Shown one piece after another: positions 35,468 through 45,083 of a stretch of 64,000 bases of DNA. Both the position numbers and the translations under genes were made by a program. This stretch comes from Gammaproteobacteria bacterium (GTDB taxonomy: Bacteria; Pseudomonadota; Gammaproteobacteria; Xanthomonadales; SZUA-36): assembly GCA_021772935.1 (NCBI GenBank), contig JAJFLA010000042.1, positions 38,375 through 102,374 on the forward strand. The letters run 5' to 3'. Below the pieces are notes generated by a model. It worked only from the letters and a program-made list of their open reading frames with translations. It had not been told where the DNA came from and ran no database searches. Every line of letters begins with the position of its first letter. The stretch's first letter is position 1.

Positions 35468-35629
35468 TGCAAGGCGCGACTTGCAGGCAATAGTGGGTCT
35501 CTTGTCAAAAGTTGTAACGCTGTCCATGGCGAATTTGAGAGACGTCTTTCAGGCACAAACTTAATGGCTATTTGCAGCTTTGTCATCACTTGAAACAGAT
35601 TTTCTAAGACTGCTCAATGACGCCTTGCA
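35468..35629. repeat. Intergenic stretch with 9-bp inverted-repeat ends
   Basis: TGCAAGGCG (35468-35476) and CGCCTTGCA (35621-35629) bound a 162-bp stretch in the 318-bp gap between the divergent MATE and DUF3667 genes. The interior codes for nothing credible. It may be a small nonautonomous element or a shared regulatory region; I cannot decide which. Confidence 0.4.
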
Positions 35630-35760
35630 ACTAAGCCGTTATGCTTATGCTTAAACCTCATACAATATAGAACACTACTCTCGATACTGACTACAATCTG
35701 GAGGGTATCAGGCATTGTAGTACATGAGGCTAACAAGATGGGTAAAACAGCGGTGGCTAG

Positions 35761-36915
35761 ATGAAATCTGAACAGCAAGTAACTTCAGAAAAACTTACGG
35801 ACGCTCAAGCTATGATAACTGCGGGCGATCCATCACTTTCCTTAGCCACGAAAAAGCTCGCAGGGTCGGTGCAATGCTTAAATTGCGGCACCGTACTCAA
35901 AGGCCCGTTCTGTTATTTCTGCGGTCAACCTGATCGAAATTTCATGCGCTTTTTCCCAGCCCTGCTGAGGGATTTGATGGAGGATTTACTGGACCTGGAT
36001 TCGCGTTTTATGCGTACACTCAAACCACTCCTTTTCAAACCGGGGCGCTTGACCCGGGACTATATGGAAGGTCGTCGGTTTCGCTACGCGCCACCCATGC
36101 GTTTGTATATATTCTCCAGCATTGTTTTTTTCCTGTTGGCGGCATTGCTTTCAAGTGACGTAATATCGATCAATGGCATAGATAATGATGACGGCGCAAT
36201 TCATATCATTACAGATACTACACAGGAACAACAAGAGGTGGCAGACGCGCTGGCTAATCTACCCGAAAATGTGCGCGCGCAAATCGATATCGACCAGGCC
36301 TTGGCAAAAATGGACGATGAAGAAGTGGATAACCCCGGCTTTAGCTTGGAAGATATACAGTTTAATGACCAACCCTGGGACCGCGAAACCAACCCGGTTG
36401 CTATCAAGTGGTTACCGGACTGGCTCAATGACCGCATTAACGACGAGATCGAAGGGTCGCCGCAAAAAGCAGAGCAAATCAATGAGAACCCCAACCTGAT
36501 TATTGATAAGGTTTTCGACATCCTGCCTGCTACCATGTTCGTACTACTGCCGGTTGTGGCCCTTATTTTCAAGTTCTGGTACCTGTTCGCAAAACGCTTC
36601 TACGTCGAACACCTGATTTTTTCATTGCACAATCATGCCTTCCTTTTTGTCAGCCTGGTTTTGATATTGCTTGCCAACATAGCCAGTACAACCTTCACTA
36701 AATACGGTTACCTCTCAGCCTCAACGGGTACTGGGTGGGTAATAACCATTATCAGTATCTGGATCCCGGTTTATATGTTAGTTTCATTGCGCGTGGTCTT
36801 TCAGCAAAACTGGTTGCTGACCATTGGTAAATTCGCTGTGATTGGAATCAGCTACATCGTGCTGCTATCCCTGGTCACCTCCGGGGTGGCTATTGCCAGT
36901 TTCGTACTTTTGTAA
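35761..36915 (+). CDS. DUF3667 membrane protein
   Basis: A 384-residue protein with an N-terminal zinc ribbon (CLNCG...CYFCG at about 39-57), then LKPLLFKPGRLTRDYMEGRR with FRYAPPMRLYIFSS, the DUF3667 signature. One membrane helix follows (about 118-130), then an acidic soluble loop (130-240) rich in Asp and Glu, and four more helices at the C terminus. Function unknown; the acidic loop probably faces the periplasm. Confidence 0.75.
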   Translation: MKSEQQVTSEKLTDAQAMITAGDPSLSLATKKLAGSVQCLNCGTVLKGPFCYFCGQPDRNFMRFFPALLRDLMEDLLDLDSRFMRTLKPLLFKPGRLTRDYMEGRRFRYAPPMRLYIFSSIVFFLLAALLSSDVISINGIDNDDGAIHIITDTTQEQQEVADALANLPENVRAQIDIDQALAKMDDEEVDNPGFSLEDIQFNDQPWDRETNPVAIKWLPDWLNDRINDEIEGSPQKAEQINENPNLIIDKVFDILPATMFVLLPVVALIFKFWYLFAKRFYVEHLIFSLHNHAFLFVSLVLILLANIASTTFTKYGYLSASTGTGWVITIISIWIPVYMLVSLRVVFQQNWLLTIGKFAVIGISYIVLLSLVTSGVAIASFVLL

Positions 36916-36967
36916 ATGCGCCGATTGGTTTTATTTATTTTGAGCCTCAACCAGGAAAATTACGCTA

Positions 36968-37312
36968 ATGATTAAAGCAAGCTGCCATTGTGGCGCTGTT
37001 AAATTGAATGTCCCCACGCCACCGGAAAACATCAGCGTCTGCAATTGTTCAGTGTGTACAAAGATTGGCGGGCTCTGGGCCTATTACAACCCAGCTAACG
37101 TGACGATTAAGTGCCCCAGGAGCGCTATTGACACATATATCTGGGGAGATAAATCAATACAGTTCTGTCGCTGCAAGACCTGCGGTTGCACAACACACTG
37201 GGAAAGCATTGATCCTGAATATACCGAAAGAATGGGCATCAATGCGCGCATGATGACAGGGCTCAGTCTCGATCAAATCCCGGTCCGCCATGTGGACGGT
37301 GCCTCTTACTAG
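36968..37312 (+). CDS. GFA-family zinc-binding protein
   Basis: A 114-residue Mss4-like fold with the GFA metal ligands: CHCGAV near residue 6, CNCSVC near 30 and CRCKTCG near 69. Members include glutathione-dependent formaldehyde-activating enzymes, but most small ones, like this one, have no proven activity. It is convergent with the aminopeptidase gene. Confidence 0.85.
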   Translation: MIKASCHCGAVKLNVPTPPENISVCNCSVCTKIGGLWAYYNPANVTIKCPRSAIDTYIWGDKSIQFCRCKTCGCTTHWESIDPEYTERMGINARMMTGLSLDQIPVRHVDGASY

Positions 37313-37328
37313 TGCCCAGTTTACGGGC

Positions 37329-38696
37329 TCAGCAATAACGCTTTTTCAAATAATGAAACACCGCCCTGAGCCCCAAGGCTTCGCCACCAAGCGGACGGCC
37401 AGGCCGGGCAGTTTGATTCCAGCCAAAGGTATCGATATGCACCCAGTCAGTTTGCGTGGTCACGAAATATTCTAAAAACAGGGCTGCAGTGATACAACCA
37501 CCGTAAGCAGTATTACCCATATTGTTCAAGTCAGCGATTTGGCTTTTTAACAATTCCTTGTAGGGCTGGTAAAGGGGCATAACCCATAGTGGGTCCTCTT
37601 CAAGCTCACCTGTTGCAGTAATCTCATTTGCAATCGAAATATTATTACTGAATATGGGTGGCAAATCAGTGCCTAATGCGACTCGTGCAGCACCGGTTAG
37701 GGTCGCAAAATCTATCACCAGATCAGGCTCAGACTCACAGGCGTAGCTGAGTGCATCAGCCAGCACAACACGCCCTTCAGCATCGGTATTGCCGATTTCA
37801 ACGCTCAGGCCCTTGCGTGTAGCGATCACATCACCCGGACGATATGCATTTCCGGACACCGCATTTTCCACCGCTGGAATCAATACCATCAAGCGTACTG
37901 GCAACTGTGCCTGCATGATCAGACGAGCCAGCGCCAAAACATGTGCTGCACCACCCATATCCTTTTTCATCAGTGCCATACCAGCACCAAGTTTAAGGTT
38001 CAGGCCGCCGGTGTCAAAACAAACCCCCTTGCCACAAAGCGCCAGTAATGGCTGGTTTTCTTTACCCCACTCCATTTTTAACAGACGTGGTTCACGATGG
38101 GAAGCCCGTCCGACGGCATGGATGGCGGGGAAATTATTGCTCAACAGATCCACACCATGGACCACTGACATACGGGCACCAAACTGATCTGCTTGCACCC
38201 GCATGGCATCTGCCAGCTGAGCCGGCCCCAGATCTTCAGTCGGGGTATTAATCAGGTCACGCACCAACGATTGTGCTGATAATAAGCGCACTACATCGGT
38301 GGCAATATCGTCATCGAGGGCCAATGACGGCATCTCTTTTGATGCCTTGCGATACAAATCAAACTGGTAACAGGCCAAACCCCAGCCGAGACTGGCCTGC
38401 AATCGTTGCTCAGGCTCCCAGTCTGTTACCAACCGGTAATTGCCTGCTGCCAGTTTCGCTGGTAAAGGGGCAAGCTGATACAGCCAGCCTTGTTCCGTCA
38501 TACCAAATGCATAGCCATGTAATTCACCATGGTTGTCTGGAAGACTGCATACCTCACCCGCAAGTGCACGGAAGCCGGCGGCCTTCAACCATTTCTGCTG
38601 AAGTTCTGACAGGCCCGTCAGCCAGTCTTCGAAATTGGTTGGACTCACCGGATAAAGCGACAGGCCACCGTCGCTGCTGCTAAATGGATTGCTCAT
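37329..38696 (-). CDS. M17 leucyl aminopeptidase family protein
   Basis: A 455-residue enzyme with the M17 metal-site motifs: LCGKGVCFDTGGLNLK (Lys and Asp ligands), KKDMGGAAHVLALAR and the family signature NTDAEGRVVLADALSYA. It removes N-terminal residues from peptides in the cytoplasm using two metal ions. The N-terminal half is more divergent than PepA, so it is closer to PepB-like members. Confidence 0.9.
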   Translation of the reverse strand: MSNPFSSSDGGLSLYPVSPTNFEDWLTGLSELQQKWLKAAGFRALAGEVCSLPDNHGELHGYAFGMTEQGWLYQLAPLPAKLAAGNYRLVTDWEPEQRLQASLGWGLACYQFDLYRKASKEMPSLALDDDIATDVVRLLSAQSLVRDLINTPTEDLGPAQLADAMRVQADQFGARMSVVHGVDLLSNNFPAIHAVGRASHREPRLLKMEWGKENQPLLALCGKGVCFDTGGLNLKLGAGMALMKKDMGGAAHVLALARLIMQAQLPVRLMVLIPAVENAVSGNAYRPGDVIATRKGLSVEIGNTDAEGRVVLADALSYACESEPDLVIDFATLTGAARVALGTDLPPIFSNNISIANEITATGELEEDPLWVMPLYQPYKELLKSQIADLNNMGNTAYGGCITAALFLEYFVTTQTDWVHIDTFGWNQTARPGRPLGGEALGLRAVFHYLKKRYC

Positions 38697-38783
38697 GTCA
38701 AAATGCTCAGTCTGGGCCGTTCTGTCAATTGTACCGTTAAGTCGACATATTGCAGCGGTCTTCGGTATGCAATAGGTGGGCTT

Positions 38784-40133
38784 TTAGTCGATTCGTGCGA
38801 CATAAGACCTTCCTCTTCGCCTGATTTGCAACAGTATACTGCCATGTTTCTCTTCAAGTGCCTGTGTAAAATCGGCCAGGTTATGAACCCGTTGCCGGTT
38901 GACACCGGTAATGATATCGCCCGCAACAAGCCCTTCACGGGCAAGGCGGCTACGCGGAGCAAGTTCATCCAGCAATATGCCAGAAAGATTCTGTTGCTTG
39001 TGTTTCAAGGTCAATCCTGTAAACCGCGCCCCCACCAGACGGTGATCCAGTTCAGCACCATCTATTACCGGCACGGACTGGATAACCAACGGCGTGGTTT
39101 GACTAAGACCTTCCCTTAGAAATTCAACTTGCAATGACTCACCTATTGCAAGTCGGCCCTCGGCATTGTGAAAGTCTTGCGCACTATTGATGGTGCGATT
39201 TGCCATGCGGACAATAACATCCCCTGGCTGTAAACCCGCATCCTCAGCCGCTGACCCTGCGACAATCTCAGCTACAAGCACACCTTGACCTGCGTCCACG
39301 GCAAAAGCACCGGCCAGTTCAGTGGTCAGATCCTGTACAAATACACCGAGGGTTCCGCGACGCACTTCACCAAACTGTATCAGTTGCTCCATCACGTAAC
39401 GGGCCATGCTGGATGGAATAGCAAAACCGATACCCACATTGCCGCCGCTGGGTGTAAATATGGCACTGTTGATACCCACCAGTTCACCACGCAAATTGAT
39501 CAGCGCACCACCGGAGTTGCCAGGGTTGATGGAAGCATCCGTCTGGATGAAGTTCTGATATTCAAGGCCACGTAAACCTGTGCGCCCCAGTGCACTTACA
39601 ATACCGGAGGTCACGGTCTGACCCAGGCCGAACGGGTTACCGACTGCAACAACAAAGTCCCCAACTTGTAACTCATCCGTGGCTGCCAGTTGTAGTGCGG
39701 TCAGATGTTCGGCCGGAATCTGGATAACCGCCAGATCGGTATCAGGGTCAGTGCCGATCAGTTTTGCTTCAAGGCTACGTCCATCCTTGAGCCCAACCGC
39801 AATTTCATCAGCACCGGCTATGACGTGATTATTGGTCAACACATAGCCCTTTTCCGCATCTACGATGACACCCGAACCAAGACTTTGTGAAACACGTTCA
39901 CGAGGAACATCGGGCACGCTAAAAAAACGCCTGAAAATGGGATCATCCAGCAAGGGACTACGAACCCTAACCCGGGTTTTTGTATTAACATTTACGACCG
40001 AAGGCGTTACTTCCTTAAGTACGGGTGCTAGCGACGGCAATGGCGCCCCGTCAATAGCCACCGGCAAAGCGGCCAGTGTCGGGCTTGTCACCGATACCAG
40101 GGCCAAAAGCAGTAGTATTCTGCGTAATACCAT
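38784..40133 (-). CDS. degQ: Periplasmic HtrA/DegQ-type serine protease
   Basis: The ATG at 40133 (preceded by AGGTG) starts a signal peptide (ILLLLALVSVTSPTLA) and gives 449 residues; the longer frame upstream lacks support. The catalytic triad is His (LTNNHVIAGADE), Asp (DTDLAVIQI) and Ser (NPGNSGGAL). Two PDZ domains follow (about 255-340 and 365-449). It degrades or refolds damaged periplasmic proteins. No long LA loop is seen, so DegQ/DegS-like naming is preferred to DegP. Confidence 0.9.
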   Translation of the reverse strand: MVLRRILLLLALVSVTSPTLAALPVAIDGAPLPSLAPVLKEVTPSVVNVNTKTRVRVRSPLLDDPIFRRFFSVPDVPRERVSQSLGSGVIVDAEKGYVLTNNHVIAGADEIAVGLKDGRSLEAKLIGTDPDTDLAVIQIPAEHLTALQLAATDELQVGDFVVAVGNPFGLGQTVTSGIVSALGRTGLRGLEYQNFIQTDASINPGNSGGALINLRGELVGINSAIFTPSGGNVGIGFAIPSSMARYVMEQLIQFGEVRRGTLGVFVQDLTTELAGAFAVDAGQGVLVAEIVAGSAAEDAGLQPGDVIVRMANRTINSAQDFHNAEGRLAIGESLQVEFLREGLSQTTPLVIQSVPVIDGAELDHRLVGARFTGLTLKHKQQNLSGILLDELAPRSRLAREGLVAGDIITGVNRQRVHNLADFTQALEEKHGSILLQIRRRGRSYVARID

Positions 40134-40351
40134 TTTGTCACCTAAATTTGATTGAAACGATGAGACTGTGACAACACTAACAAGCCGCAGGTTCGCGTTG
40201 ACAAGGTCTGGACTTTGTCCACGAATATAAAGACCATATCCAATTTTCGCTTGCGATTGCTTCCAAAACAAGATATACAGCTATTGAGAGGTAAAGCAAC
40301 ACAACATCAGGTGTCAACGGATATTTGCGGACCAATTTCTAAAGGGAGGTT

Positions 40352-40960
40352 ATGGATTTACAACAGCGAGTTCTACGCACTGATGTATCCGGCATGCCAA
40401 TGGAATGGATCGGGTACCAGGATGCCGTCAAGCTGATCACGCTTGACCAGGTTTCATACTCCCTCGGCGAAACGCTTTATCATATCCACGGCGGCATTAA
40501 CGCGCTCAGCGGCTGTCAAAGCATTATCGGTGTCGATGCCATCATCGCTACCCAGGGCCAGCATCCCCACAAACACCTGTTCGCTGCAAATTACTACCCT
40601 CCATTAAGCAATCAATCCCTATTCCGCCGTGATCAGAACCTATGTCTTTATTGTGGCCAACAGTTTCCAAACTTCTTGCTTTCAAGGGATCACGTCCATC
40701 CGTTGAGCCAGGGAGGGCAAGACCGTTGGGTTAATGTCGTCACCGCCTGTAAACGATGCAACAACCACAAGGCTGGCCAGACACCGGAACAGGCCGGTAT
40801 GGAGCTGCTTGCGATCCCGTTTTGTCCCACCCATGCAGAGTACGTCTATTTACAAGGCCGACAGATTCTCACTGACCAGATGGAGTTCCTGCTGGCACAT
40901 TTCCCACGCAACAGTGTTTTGCGCAGACGTGTCGAACAAGGTGAATCGTTGTTGGTGTAG
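40352..40960 (+). CDS. HNH endonuclease family protein
   Basis: A 202-residue protein with GGGAGG 5 bp before the ATG. The HNH domain occupies about residues 95-145: CLYCGQQF, SRDHVHPLSQGG (Asp-His), WVNVVTACKRCNNHKAG (Asn and the last His), with the four zinc-binding Cys of the CxxC pairs. The N-terminal 90 residues are particular to a conserved chromosomal family in gammaproteobacteria. Its role is not established; a housekeeping DNA function is more likely than restriction because no methyltransferase is near. Confidence 0.85.
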   Translation: MDLQQRVLRTDVSGMPMEWIGYQDAVKLITLDQVSYSLGETLYHIHGGINALSGCQSIIGVDAIIATQGQHPHKHLFAANYYPPLSNQSLFRRDQNLCLYCGQQFPNFLLSRDHVHPLSQGGQDRWVNVVTACKRCNNHKAGQTPEQAGMELLAIPFCPTHAEYVYLQGRQILTDQMEFLLAHFPRNSVLRRRVEQGESLLV

Positions 40961-41012
40961 TTTCAAGTTGCACGCTGTTCTTTGGGTTAACTTTGTATAA
41001 GATATACGGCTT

Positions 41013-41900
41013 ATGAGCCTACAACCCGTTTACCTCGTTGATGCCAGCATCTATATATTTCGTGCCTGGTTTTCAATTTCTGATGAGTTCGTCAACTCGG
41101 CGGGCGAACCCACCAATGCAACCTATGGTTTTACCGGTTTCCTCTGTAGTCTGCTCGAAGAAACCAAGGCCGATCACATCGGGATAGCATTTGATGAATC
41201 CTTGAGCAAGAGCTACCGCAATGAAATTTACCCGGCATATAAAGCCAATCGCGACCCAGCACCTGAAGAATTAAAGCGCCAGTTCAAGTGGGCCAGAAAT
41301 ATCGCCGAATCGATGGGGCTGAGTTGCTTTGTTGACCAGCGCTATGAAGCAGATGACCTGATTGGCACCCTGGCCAGGCACTGGCGGGAACGTGGTCACC
41401 CGGTGTGTATTATCAGCAGCGACAAAGACCTCACCCAACTAATTTCAAAGCATGATACCTGGTGGGATTTCACCCGCAACCAGAAACTCAGTCACGCTAA
41501 AATCAAGGATAAATTTGGTGTATTTCCCGAACAGATTGCGGAATTTCTTGCATTAACCGGCGACAGCGTTGACAACATCCCTGGAGTGCCTGGGGTGGGA
41601 CCAAAATCGGCTGCCGCTTTGTTAAGTCATTTTACGGACCTGGATACGTTGTGGGAGCGGATTGATGAAGTTCAGCACCTGCGCATTCGTGGTGCTAAAT
41701 CGTTGCATAAAAAACTGAATGAACACAGAGACGCAGCAGAACTGGCACATCGCCTTACGCTTATCGAAACCCGGGTACCTTCAGCACTTGAAAACCCGGA
41801 TGTGACCCGTAGCGAGGTGGATGAAGCCCGCCTTAACCGTTTGTTTGACGAAATGGAATTCGGTGGAATGCTCAGGCGGCGTTGTTTACAAACGGCATAG
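41013..41900 (+). CDS. 5'-3' exonuclease, ExoIX/Xni-like
   Basis: A 295-residue protein with the PIN/FEN fold: YLVDASIYIFRAWFS, FDESLSKSYRNEIYPAYKAN, the acidic metal-binding YEADDLIG and SSDKDLTQL, and the helix-hairpin-helix GDSVDNIPGVPGVGPKSAAA. It resembles the N-terminal nuclease of DNA polymerase I and the stand-alone E. coli ExoIX. It probably trims flaps or 5' ends of DNA. All main acidic residues are present. Confidence 0.85.
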   Translation: MSLQPVYLVDASIYIFRAWFSISDEFVNSAGEPTNATYGFTGFLCSLLEETKADHIGIAFDESLSKSYRNEIYPAYKANRDPAPEELKRQFKWARNIAESMGLSCFVDQRYEADDLIGTLARHWRERGHPVCIISSDKDLTQLISKHDTWWDFTRNQKLSHAKIKDKFGVFPEQIAEFLALTGDSVDNIPGVPGVGPKSAAALLSHFTDLDTLWERIDEVQHLRIRGAKSLHKKLNEHRDAAELAHRLTLIETRVPSALENPDVTRSEVDEARLNRLFDEMEFGGMLRRRCLQTA

Positions 41901-42117
41901 GGATCTCTCTGCTTATACCGTGGAATCCTTTAGATGGATGCACCGAGTGCTGGCAACCGATTGCGAAAACCAGTTTTGTCGCGCCCAGGCAGGGTGGGGT
42001 GTAAGTCAGGGATTTTCATCCCTGACTCAGTACTGTAAATACTCATTGGTCAAGTAATCAAACAGGTATCCAATATTGACATTAAAAGCTGCAACGTTGG
42101 CATCAAAATCAACTTAC

Positions 42118-42663
42118 TCACTTACTCCAGGTAAATTCTTTGAACATGGCATCGGTCGGGGTTTCTGCAAAATGATTGATGTAGTTGCTCATCACTTTTT
42201 GTGCAATTCCAAGCACAATTTCCTGTAGGTGAAGATTTTCATATCCTGCTGCATAAAACCTGGCTCGCTCCTCCTGGCTCAAGTGCCCACGGTTACGAAC
42301 CAAAGCCAGTGTGGTTAAATGAAGCGCCTGTAGCTTTTCAGTGGGTAATTCTTTTTGTTCCCGCAAGGCTTCTGTTATGGCCGGATCAATTTTCATCATG
42401 TGTGCAATGCCCGTGTGTGCTGGCACACAATAATTACATTCGTGTTCAACATTGACGGTCTGCCAGATAACGGTCATCTCTTCCGCATCAAAGCTGGTTT
42501 GCTGAAACAACTCATGTAACTGCTTGTAAGCACTCAGTACGGGGGCTGAATCGGCCATCACTGCATGAAGACCCGGGATCATACCGAAAGACTTCAGAGA
42601 ATCATCCAGCAATGGCTTGCTTTCACTTGGGGCAGTTTCCAGCGTATGTAAAGTAAATTTCAT
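42118..42663 (-). CDS. Carboxymuconolactone decarboxylase / AhpD-like protein
   Basis: A 181-residue helical protein with the CMD-fold redox motif CNYCVPAH (a C-x-x-C pair followed by His), as in AhpD-like peroxidases. AAGGA precedes the ATG. It lies downstream of a TetR-type repressor gene on the same strand, and a palindrome between them (42684-42701) is a probable operator. Members of this kind, often paired with TetR, respond to electrophiles or oxidants, but the substrate is not known here. Confidence 0.82.
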   Translation of the reverse strand: MKFTLHTLETAPSESKPLLDDSLKSFGMIPGLHAVMADSAPVLSAYKQLHELFQQTSFDAEEMTVIWQTVNVEHECNYCVPAHTGIAHMMKIDPAITEALREQKELPTEKLQALHLTTLALVRNRGHLSQEERARFYAAGYENLHLQEIVLGIAQKVMSNYINHFAETPTDAMFKEFTWSK

Positions 42664-42683
42664 TATGTTTTTCCTTAGATTTA

Positions 42684-42701
42684 ATGGACTGATTGGTCCA
42701 T
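42684..42701. promoter_or_regulatory. Palindromic operator candidate for the TetR-type repressor
   Basis: ATGGAC-TGATTG-GTCCAT forms a perfect 6-bp inverted repeat 20 bp upstream of the CMD gene's start codon. The same half-site GGTCCATAT recurs at about 43330-43338 upstream of the repressor gene, as expected for a repressor controlling both genes. Confidence 0.65.
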
Positions 42702-42717
42702 ATTTAGTTAAAAAAAA

Positions 42718-43305
42718 TCAATCCAGTATGGACAAGGTTAGCTCAACAATCTGGTCTACCTGCGTACGTTCTGCACCCGCTTTTATCATATTTCTCAAGC
42801 CGCAAATACTGTTGACAAGATAGGAAGCAAGTTGTCCCGGGTTTTGAACACCTGGAATTTCACCATTTGATTGGGATTGTTTAACCGCCAGTTCGAAAAC
42901 ACTTGTGATGCTCTGGATACTTGAACTGACCAACCGGGCAATTTCGGTGTCAGTTTGGGAAAACTCGTTGGCGGTATTCATTAACAAACAACCCTTTGGT
43001 GGCGTTGTTTTATCTGTTTCGTTGGCAATATTTTCAAATACAGACCTGATAAAAACCTTGCCCGAGCGTGACTCGATTAACTCCAGGCTCAGTTGTTCTA
43101 CCAACACCTCCCTGTAATATTGAAGACATAACTGAAACAGGGCCTGTTTACTCTTGAATGTCTGGTAAAAAGAGCTCTTTGATAATTTCATGACTGAAAT
43201 TAAATTTTGCAATGAGCTTGATTTATACCCCTCACACCAAAACAAATCCATCGCAGACTTAAGGGCGATTTCAGGGTCAAATTCGAGGGGTCTTCCGAGC
43301 GTCAT
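42718..43305 (-). CDS. TetR/AcrR-family transcriptional repressor
   Basis: A 195-residue protein with an N-terminal helix-turn-helix (GRPLEFDPEIALKSAMDLFW, then SLQNLISVMKLSKSSFYQTF with the typical SxxxFYxxFxSK end) and a helical ligand-binding part. Its gene precedes the CMD-family gene by 54 bp. Predicted operators lie in front of both genes, so it most likely represses itself and that gene until a small molecule binds. Confidence 0.87.
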   Translation of the reverse strand: MTLGRPLEFDPEIALKSAMDLFWCEGYKSSSLQNLISVMKLSKSSFYQTFKSKQALFQLCLQYYREVLVEQLSLELIESRSGKVFIRSVFENIANETDKTTPPKGCLLMNTANEFSQTDTEIARLVSSSIQSITSVFELAVKQSQSNGEIPGVQNPGQLASYLVNSICGLRNMIKAGAERTQVDQIVELTLSILD

Positions 43306-43320
43306 AGTCTGATGACTATA

Positions 43321-43338
43321 GAACCATTCGGTCCATAT
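43321..43338. promoter_or_regulatory. Second operator candidate, upstream of the TetR-type gene
   Basis: GAACCATTCGGTCCATAT lies 16 bp upstream of the repressor start codon and shares the half-site GGTCCATAT with the palindrome at 42684-42701. The left half is imperfect. Confidence 0.5.
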
Positions 43339-43410
43339 ATCAAACAGGCTTCAAACACACACTTAAAATGGGTTTGTTTGAACACTCAGGTGACATCACT
43401 CACAAACAAC

Positions 43411-44799
43411 TCAAGGCTTCTTTTCAATACTCTTAGGTCGGGCCTCGATTGACTCTGGTTTTTGTTTGGGGTAGCCCTGCATATCTGGTGGTGCCAGATT
43501 ATTGCTGGAGTTTATCGGTGTACGCAGAACCTTAACGGCCTTTTTCTGTGCCTCACCAAGTGTCGACTGACTATTCGCAAAATAGTACAGGTCTTCTCCC
43601 CGTACTGTGCCAAAACTGGGAAAGTCGAATTCCGGCTGCGCAACCGCCAATGGTGCCACTGCTGCAACCTGTGTTCCTGTTGCATCAAGCTGAAGACGCA
43701 TGACGCGTTGTGGCTTGATGCCATTTTGAATAACGATCAGGTGGTTATTCCACAAGTACAATCCATCTATGCCACCCAAATTGAGGGTTGTAGGAACGGC
43801 CAGTTTAGCGACACGACCGGTATTAATGTCTATCACCATTATGCCCATCTCGCGATCAGCCACATACATCACACTTCCGTCAGGCTGCATGGTAATTCCA
43901 CGCATGCTAATCATGTCTCTTGTTGCCATCACTGCTTTGAGTTTTTGTTCCCCTGCTGGCTTGGCGTATATGATCGGCAAGGCTCGATCCACGATGAAAA
44001 CATCACCGTTAGGGCTTTGCGCCATGCTACCGAGGACATGGGGGCGTCCGTCGACCGGTACCGGGTAACGGTGAATCAACTGCAAGGTTTCCAGGTTGAA
44101 CTCGAATAAAGCTGACCGTCCTTTGTCAACTGGATCAAAACCTGAAAACACCGGCATGGCTGCACTGCTTACCCACAGGCGATTACGTGTTTGATCAACC
44201 AGAATATCGAGAACGGCCCACATGCCGTTTTCCTGGTTGGCTTTGAGTAGCTCAGTGAGCTGGCCATCCTTGTCAACCGCAAGGATACTGCCTTCGGTTA
44301 CTGTACCAACCAAGAACCTTTGACGGCTTTCATCCCAGGCTATGGTTTCGGGCCAAACCACACTATCCGCTAACGTGAATACAGTCTCGGATATACCCAT
44401 CGGGTCTGCGGCACTTTTCATCAAGTCATTTACATAGTCAAAAACCTCGGTGTTTTTGATGTTCTGGGTGCTGTCTGACCTGCTGAAATCATAAGCGAGA
44501 CCCTGCTGTTGCATGCGCAACATCAGGTCATAAGCCTGTTGTTTCTCATCCAGCAAGGCATGGGCAACAACTAATTGGTACATGTACTCACTATTATTGG
44601 GGCGCATTTTATGCAAACGCTCCAGTGCTTTGCGAAAGGTCAGGTAGTCTTTGGCAACGTAAGCAGTATTGGTCTTAAGCAACAAGCCGGGCACATTATC
44701 CGGCAAGGCAACCAATGTTTCGGTCTGTGCTGCCAAAGGCAGACTGCTGATCATAAGGCTGACTGCCAGCACGAAGGTAATAGCTGTTTTGTTCAACAT
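43411..44799 (-). CDS. Secreted beta-propeller (NHL/SMP-30-like) protein with N-terminal TPR-like helices
   Basis: The ATG at 44799, with AAAGGAC upstream, gives 462 residues with a signal peptide (FVLAVSLMISSLPLAAQ). Residues about 30-110 are helical, TPR-like (KDYLTFRKALERLHKMRPNN). From about 140 onward, repeated strands (VWPETIAWDESRQRFLVGT, RLWVSSAAMP, GITMQPDGSVMYVADRE, GGIDGLYLWNNHLIV) form a six-bladed propeller. Such proteins bind ligands or act as lactonases, and no catalytic residues can be pinned down. It probably acts in the periplasm. The C-terminal tail is rich in Lys, Pro and Glu. Confidence 0.7.
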   Translation of the reverse strand: MLNKTAITFVLAVSLMISSLPLAAQTETLVALPDNVPGLLLKTNTAYVAKDYLTFRKALERLHKMRPNNSEYMYQLVVAHALLDEKQQAYDLMLRMQQQGLAYDFSRSDSTQNIKNTEVFDYVNDLMKSAADPMGISETVFTLADSVVWPETIAWDESRQRFLVGTVTEGSILAVDKDGQLTELLKANQENGMWAVLDILVDQTRNRLWVSSAAMPVFSGFDPVDKGRSALFEFNLETLQLIHRYPVPVDGRPHVLGSMAQSPNGDVFIVDRALPIIYAKPAGEQKLKAVMATRDMISMRGITMQPDGSVMYVADREMGIMVIDINTGRVAKLAVPTTLNLGGIDGLYLWNNHLIVIQNGIKPQRVMRLQLDATGTQVAAVAPLAVAQPEFDFPSFGTVRGEDLYYFANSQSTLGEAQKKAVKVLRTPINSSNNLAPPDMQGYPKQKPESIEARPKSIEKKP

Positions 44800-44897
44800 G
44801 GTTGTCCTTTTATTTCCGCTCACTATGATCGGCAACTCAAGCTTTGGTTCCATCGAAATATGACTCGAAGTTTGGTAAAGCTTGGGACCAGAAACCT

Positions 44898-44968
44898 GGG
44901 GGCAGAGTCAAATGCTTCGCTTACACATCAATTATCACACAGCGTTGTACGCACTTGAGTCTGACCCC
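44898..44968. repeat. REPIN-like inverted repeat
   Basis: GGGGGCAGAGTCAAATGC (44898-44915) faces GCACTTGAGTCTGACCCC (44951-44968). It lies in the 284-bp gap between the divergent beta-propeller and NUDIX genes. A further partial end, GACCCC, follows near 44978. Confidence 0.75.
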
Positions 44969-45083
44969 GATTATTTTGACCCCAATCATTTCACGTAATG
45001 CATTTAAGTCTGAGCCCCCAATCTTCTTTCTGGGCTACCTTAAAAGAGTACTTGGGATACAATCGGCGCAGTTTATCAGAGCA

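Noticed and set aside
44844..45083. N-terminal extension of the NUDIX protein
   Set aside because: It crosses a REPIN-like element and has no counterpart in the family.
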